Source: CBDCVD01 sp965224015
Lineage (GTDB): Bacteria > Pseudomonadota > Alphaproteobacteria > Rhizobiales > CBDCVD01
Direction: 5' to 3'
DNA length: 64,000 bases
Assembly (NCBI GenBank): GCA_965224015.1
Contig: OZ245032.1
Coordinates: forward strand, 62,001-126,000
Under the pieces are notes generated by a model that made no database searches, was not told the DNA's origin, and saw only the letters and a program-made list of their open reading frames with translations. Position 1 is the first letter of the stretch, and each line of letters opens with the position of its first letter. Of this stretch, positions 63,723 through 64,000 are shown one piece after another. The position numbers and the translations under genes are program-made.

Positions 63723-63756
63723 TTGTTGTAAACCTATTTAGTAGGTATAGTACCTA
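63723..63756 (+). promoter_or_regulatory. Promoter and operator of the XRE gene
   Basis: TTGTTG (63723-63728), 17 bases, TATAGT (63746-63751). The inverted repeat TAGGTA-TAG-TACCTA (63742-63756) covers the -10 box and ends one base before the ATG, so the repressor would silence itself. Confidence 0.7.
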
Positions 63757-63757
63757 T

Positions 63758-64000
63758 ATGTTCATATCTGGAAACCAAATTAAGGCTGCTCGGGTGCTTG
63801 CTGAAATTGAGCAACAAGAACTCGCCCAACTTGCGGGGGTTAACGTCAACACCATTCGCAATATGGAAAGGGGTGCTGGTAGTCTCGTGAAGGCACGCCT
63901 TGACACACTTAGAAAAGTTGTTTTTGCCCTCGAATCAGCGGGTGTCGAGTTTGTTGACGAAAACGGCGGCGGGCCGGGGGTGCGGTTACGGTCTCCAGGG
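63758..64000 (+). CDS. XRE-family phage-type repressor (3' end outside window)
   Basis: This frame, read directly, begins MFISGNQIKAARVLAEIEQQ and contains an XRE HTH (ELAQLAGVNVNTIRNMERG) and the tail GVEFVDENGGGPGVRLRSPG, which is the usual end of short Xre regulators, so only a few residues are cut off. It has no ribosome site and a -10 box six bases upstream, suggesting leaderless mRNA. It is probably the element's lysogeny or maintenance repressor. Confidence 0.85.
   Translation, partial: MFISGNQIKAARVLAEIEQQELAQLAGVNVNTIRNMERGAGSLVKARLDTLRKVVFALESAGVEFVDENGGGPGVRLRSPG

Larger units (their letters stand above)
61726..64000. mobile_element. Left end of an integrative element at tRNA-Thr
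   Basis: The tRNA fragment, integrase, excisionase-like gene, short ORF and XRE regulator form the recombination and control end of a prophage or integrative island running off the window. The intact tRNA-Thr should be at the far end. Cargo is not visible. Confidence 0.8.

Overview
The window looks like a chromosomal segment of an alphaproteobacterium. Supporting markers are a RegB/RegA redox two-component pair, sdhCDAB, an ETF/3-hydroxybutyryl-CoA dehydrogenase cluster, intracellular PHB depolymerase and phasin, a PleC/DivJ-type histidine kinase, and the small families DUF1489, DUF2849 and DUF934. No rRNA or other marker fixes the genus. The right end enters an integrated element, and the intergenic regions are unusually rich in short dispersed repeats.

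Layout. 1-2832: 3' part of a type ISP restriction-modification enzyme. 2.9-8.5 kb: glutathionyl-hydroquinone-reductase-like GST, S4 RNA-binding protein, a polar amino-acid ABC importer (binding protein and two permeases, no ATPase) and a divergent LysR regulator. 8.9-12.8 kb: succinate dehydrogenase sdhCDAB and a VOC protein. 13.4-26.2 kb: type I secretion ABC exporter, HlyD-type adaptor and a 3012-residue T1SS-143/RTX adhesin holding five near-identical 1041-bp tandem units. 26.2-31 kb: PHB depolymerase, RegB/RegA and phasin, with shared TGCA-N-TGCA boxes. 31-40 kb: D,D-carboxypeptidase with SPOR domain, DUF1489, a lipoprotein, TauE/SafE permease, DusA and a large PAS histidine kinase. 40-44 kb: sulfite reduction and siroheme genes (cysG, DUF2849, cysI, DUF934). 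44.7-51.8 kb: glutaryl-CoA dehydrogenase, GalU, an enoyl-CoA hydratase family protein, a DUF4258/XRE toxin-antitoxin pair, hbd and etfBA. 52.1-61.4 kb: a sugar/sugar-acid catabolic operon with its own ABC importer and a divergent GntR regulator controlled from a palindromic operator. 61.7 kb to the end: an integrative element inserted at tRNA-Thr(GGT), with integrase, excisionase-like protein and XRE repressor.

The most unusual content is between the genes. At least seven short repeat families recur: a 103-bp element with five full copies of identical length, a 134-bp nested hairpin whose stem changes on both arms together between copies, a 116-bp pair, a 92-bp pair, and several GC-rich or GGGTACA-type hairpins. 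They combine as modules, nest in one another, sit next to start codons, and in three places their CTAG end supplies the stop codon of a gene.

All coordinates and starts were read by eye. Family assignments come from recognised motifs, not from a database search. Start codons moved downstream of the longest frame are stated in each entry.
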